NCBI RefSeq assembly: GCF_006124995.1
Contig: NZ_QEWN01000021.1
Span: forward strand, 1-34,183
From: Vibrio sp. Hep-1b-8
GTDB taxonomy: Bacteria; Pseudomonadota; Gammaproteobacteria; Enterobacterales; Vibrionaceae
Length of the DNA: 34,183 nt
Reading direction: 5' to 3'
Shown: positions 32,051 to 34,183 of the stretch, in pieces
Layout: each line of letters starts with the position of its first letter
Numbering within the stretch: the stretch's first letter is position 1
The notes under the pieces: model-generated
Seen by the model: only the letters and a program-made list of their open reading frames with translations
Database searches by the model: none
Told to the model about the DNA's origin: nothing
Position numbers and translations under genes: made by a program

Positions 32051-33949
32051 TTAATACTTAAAATTTGCGACAATATTTTTTAGTTTGTCACTGACTCCTG
32101 CAATTTCATCACTGTATTTCACTGAATTAGTGACAACTTCAAAAGTGTCACTAGCCAAATGTGATATTTGAGTAATATTATGATCGATTTCGCTCGACAC
32201 TTTTGCTTGTTCTTCTGACGCAGTCGCGATTTGACTGTTAATATCAGACATTTCATTGACGCGGTCGTTGATTTTTTCAATCGCTTTGACCACTTGTTGT
32301 GTATGGCAGTTAGATTCTCTCGCTTGCTCAGCATTCATATACATTTTGGTCGCAACCTGAACAATGTTTTGTGACAGCTCTTTAATGGTTGACTCAATCT
32401 GTTTGGTCGATTCGTTGGTTTGATAGGAGAGTTGGCGCACCTCATCGGCAACGACTGAGAATCCACGCCCGCTTTCACCTGCCCGAGCAGCTTCGATCGC
32501 TGCATTCAACGCGAGCAAGTTGGTCTGTTCAGAAATACGCTGTATGGAATATACCACTTGATTAATATTTTTACTTTGCTCTTCCAGATCCACAATGGTG
32601 GCTTGTGATTGCTCAATATTTTCTGCTAATGACTCAATATTACTACCATTAATGTAAATCATATCCAGTGCGCTTTTAGTTTCTTCCGTCACCAGTTGAG
32701 CATTATTGGCCGCAAACTCAATGTTGGAGGAAATTTCTTTATTACTCACAACCAGTTCATTGGCTGAAGTTGCCACTAACTCAGATTCCAATTTTTGTTG
32801 TTCAACATTATCAATGCTTTTCAGTGCTGACTGCTCAGATTTATCCGAATTATCACTGAGTATAGTAATCACCGAAGCTAGCTCCTTAATATGTTCATGT
32901 AGAGAACTAATAAATAAATCAAACGAGTTTGCTAAAGCTGTTAGCTCATCATTACCTTGAGAATTCATTCTAATCGTTAGGTCACCATTTCCTGTGGCGA
33001 TTTGCTGCATACGAAGATTAATGACATTGATGCGTTTTAAAATAGTACTGCCAATCAAAAAAAGTAGCCCCGAGACTGATAATACCAATATGATACCAAA
33101 GGTATTTAGATCCCTATTAAGAGCAACCTTATCCTCTTCGATAATTTCATGAATATCATTTTGTAAACTCGTGATCGAACGCTCTACATCATGAACATTT
33201 GCTCTTAGCTCCTTTCTCATGCCATGATTAGCAGTTAAACCAAGTGACTGTACGAGCTCTATATGATTATTCGCTATTTGACTATATTGGTCGAAAGCAG
33301 TCTGTACATCATCGGTTAATGCTTGCTGAGTAAAACGATCGAGGCTCTGTTGAAATCGCTTTATGGTGTCCTGGTTTGGGTTGGCTAGATAGCCTAAGTC
33401 AGCCTCGCCTAATTCTAATCCAGATAACTCAAGCAACATATCATTTTGCTTAGCAATAACCTGCTTCAATTGTTCTCTTTGTGCAGTAAGTTGAACACGT
33501 ACGCTACTGGCCTCAGTTTCACCATCTAACTGTATTATGGCATTAGCTAACTTGTGAAATTGCTTTTGGTACTGTTCGAGCTTTACTAGGACCTGGTTGT
33601 TATCATTTGCAAGGTTTATTTTATGTGATTTAGCCACTTGTTGAAGATTGTCAATACGAGTGGTTAACTGCTCAAAGGTCTGGTCAAAGCGAGTTATATA
33701 CTGTTCATCTCTGCGTTCAATAAAATCTTTTTCGTTACGTCTGAGAGTGAGTAAATCAATGACACTATTTGTATTCTCTCTTTCTACAAACTCGAGGTAT
33801 TCGATTTTATCTTGATTGTATTCATTGTATAGGTAATATCCACCAACTCCAATATAAATAACAAAGTTAATAAGAAGTAACTTATTTTTTATACTCAGTG
33901 AGTGAATAATATTTCTTTTACTTAAAAAAACAATCATAAAATACCCCAT
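32051..33949 (-). CDS. Methyl-accepting chemotaxis protein, helical sensor domain
   Basis: A 632-aa chemoreceptor. TM1 (about 24-42) is followed by an all-helical periplasmic domain (about 43-280) that opens with [19 protein letters not shown], a sequence typical of HBM-type (helical bimodular) sensors for small carboxylates and similar ligands. TM2 (about 282-305), HAMP (about 300-355) and the signalling domain follow; the tip carries [21 protein letters not shown], then [19 protein letters not shown]. It lacks a C-terminal NWETF-type CheR tether. The ATG at 33949 has only a weak GAGAG; the in-frame ATG at 33937 has GGGG at good spacing and may be the true start. Confidence 0.92.
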   Translation of the reverse strand: MGYFMIVFLSKRNIIHSLSIKNKLLLINFVIYIGVGGYYLYNEYNQDKIEYLEFVERENTNSVIDLLTLRRNEKDFIERRDEQYITRFDQTFEQLTTRIDNLQQVAKSHKINLANDNNQVLVKLEQYQKQFHKLANAIIQLDGETEASSVRVQLTAQREQLKQVIAKQNDMLLELSGLELGEADLGYLANPNQDTIKRFQQSLDRFTQQALTDDVQTAFDQYSQIANNHIELVQSLGLTANHGMRKELRANVHDVERSITSLQNDIHEIIEEDKVALNRDLNTFGIILVLSVSGLLFLIGSTILKRINVINLRMQQIATGNGDLTIRMNSQGNDELTALANSFDLFISSLHEHIKELASVITILSDNSDKSEQSALKSIDNVEQQKLESELVATSANELVVSNKEISSNIEFAANNAQLVTEETKSALDMIYINGSNIESLAENIEQSQATIVDLEEQSKNINQVVYSIQRISEQTNLLALNAAIEAARAGESGRGFSVVADEVRQLSYQTNESTKQIESTIKELSQNIVQVATKMYMNAEQARESNCHTQQVVKAIEKINDRVNEMSDINSQIATASEEQAKVSSEIDHNITQISHLASDTFEVVTNSVKYSDEIAGVSDKLKNIVANFKY

Positions 33950-33954
33950 GCTCT

Positions 33955-33973
33955 CACTTGGTAGTAAACCAAG
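33955..33973. repeat. Inverted repeat just upstream of the chemoreceptor gene
   Basis: ACTTGGT (33955-33961) and ACCAAGT (33967-33973) with a 5-base loop lie directly before the start of the chemoreceptor on the minus strand. It may be an operator or an mRNA hairpin near the ribosome site. Confidence 0.45.
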
Positions 33974-34057
33974 TCTTAGATAATCAAATAATATTAAATA
34001 AAATACATATAAGTTTACAAGATGTGGGGCGTAGGATTATTCTTTTAATTAACCATT

Positions 34058-34081
34058 TATACCCCTGATCATTGAAGATGC
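34058..34081 (+). repeat. Left terminal inverted repeat of a second IS630 element
   Basis: TATACCC, then seven bases, then TTGAAGATGC, matching the right end of the IS630 copy at 277-300. TA at 34058-34059 would be the target dinucleotide. Confidence 0.65.
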
Positions 34082-34105
34082 TTGATTTTCTTTAGAATCA
34101 GGATC

Positions 34106-34183
34106 ATGCTACGAACCATGAAAATTACACTGACTCCTCAGCAGAAACTGCAACTCGAACAAATGCACGATTCTACTCGTGAT
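34106..34183 (+). CDS. IS630-family transposase, 5' part only
   Basis: From the ATG at 34106 the frame stays open to the window end, 26 codons: MLRTMKITLTPQQKLQLE and so on, the usual opening of an IS630-type transposase (helix-turn-helix DNA-binding part). The rest is outside the window. Since the first 291 bases of the window are the 3' end of the same family, the two are probably copies of one element. Confidence 0.75.
   Translation, partial: MLRTMKITLTPQQKLQLEQMHDSTRD

Noticed and set aside
33975..34000. Fur-like GATAAT sequence upstream of the chemoreceptor gene
   Set aside because: Only the first half matches; the second half of the dyad is missing.
1..34183. CRISPR arrays, integron attC sites, rRNA or tRNA genes
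   Set aside because: No regularly spaced repeats, attC-type structures or conserved RNA gene sequences were found on reading either strand.

Overview
The window is chromosomal DNA of a gamma-proteobacterium, almost certainly a Vibrio or close relative. Evidence: a VF530-family DNA-binding protein, a DUF2982 protein, the ldtD-mepK-gloC gene order, an EvgS/RocS-type hybrid kinase, many chemotaxis and c-di-GMP proteins, and AAGG/GGAG ribosome sites with clear Fur and LexA boxes. No rRNA, tRNA or CRISPR array was seen.

The window starts in the 3' part of an IS630-family transposase and ends in the 5' part of one. The two visible element ends share a terminal repeat, so about 34 kb lies between two same-orientation IS630-type ends. 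The left copy sits inside an IS200-type tnpA remnant (301-655).

Layout. 0.7-5.7 kb: a Fur-box-controlled periplasmic cluster (imelysin, di-haem DUF1111 oxidoreductase, imelysin-like lipoprotein, Tat-type DUF1513 lipoprotein), probably for iron-limited growth. 5.7-8.8 kb: murein enzymes ldtD and mepK, then the glyoxalase II gloC. 8.9-10.2 kb: a divergent pair, a DUF2982 membrane protein and a small winged-helix protein with a Lys/Ala-rich tail. 10.5-15.6 kb: a TRAP transporter (binding protein, small and large permease) followed by a Cache-domain histidine kinase and a NarL-type regulator, which together look like a carboxylate uptake and sensing module. 15.7-16.9 kb: a small ORF, a deleted 2OG-Fe(II) oxygenase pseudogene, and a 74-aa gene under two LexA boxes. 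17.3-19.7 kb: a basic amino acid antiporter and a convergent RarD-type exporter.

20.0-29.5 kb is AT-rich and accessory in character: a PilZ protein, a small XRE regulator, a chemoreceptor pseudogene broken by a 19-bp tandem duplication, and then a dense phosphorelay locus. The locus has an OmpR-type regulator, a lone HPt protein and a lone receiver, followed by a 1243-aa hybrid kinase (two binding-protein domains, TM, Cys-rich PAS, HK, receiver, HPt), a receiver-EAL phosphodiesterase overlapping it, and a convergent LuxR-type regulator. The last three match the parts list of Pseudomonas RocS/RocR/RocA and recall Vibrio VieSAB. I consider this the most interesting system here: two sets of relay parts side by side, with a possible redox or metal input and a c-di-GMP output.

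29.9-34 kb returns to ordinary genes: a DEAD-box RNA helicase, a VF530-type protein and a full chemoreceptor, then the second IS630 end.
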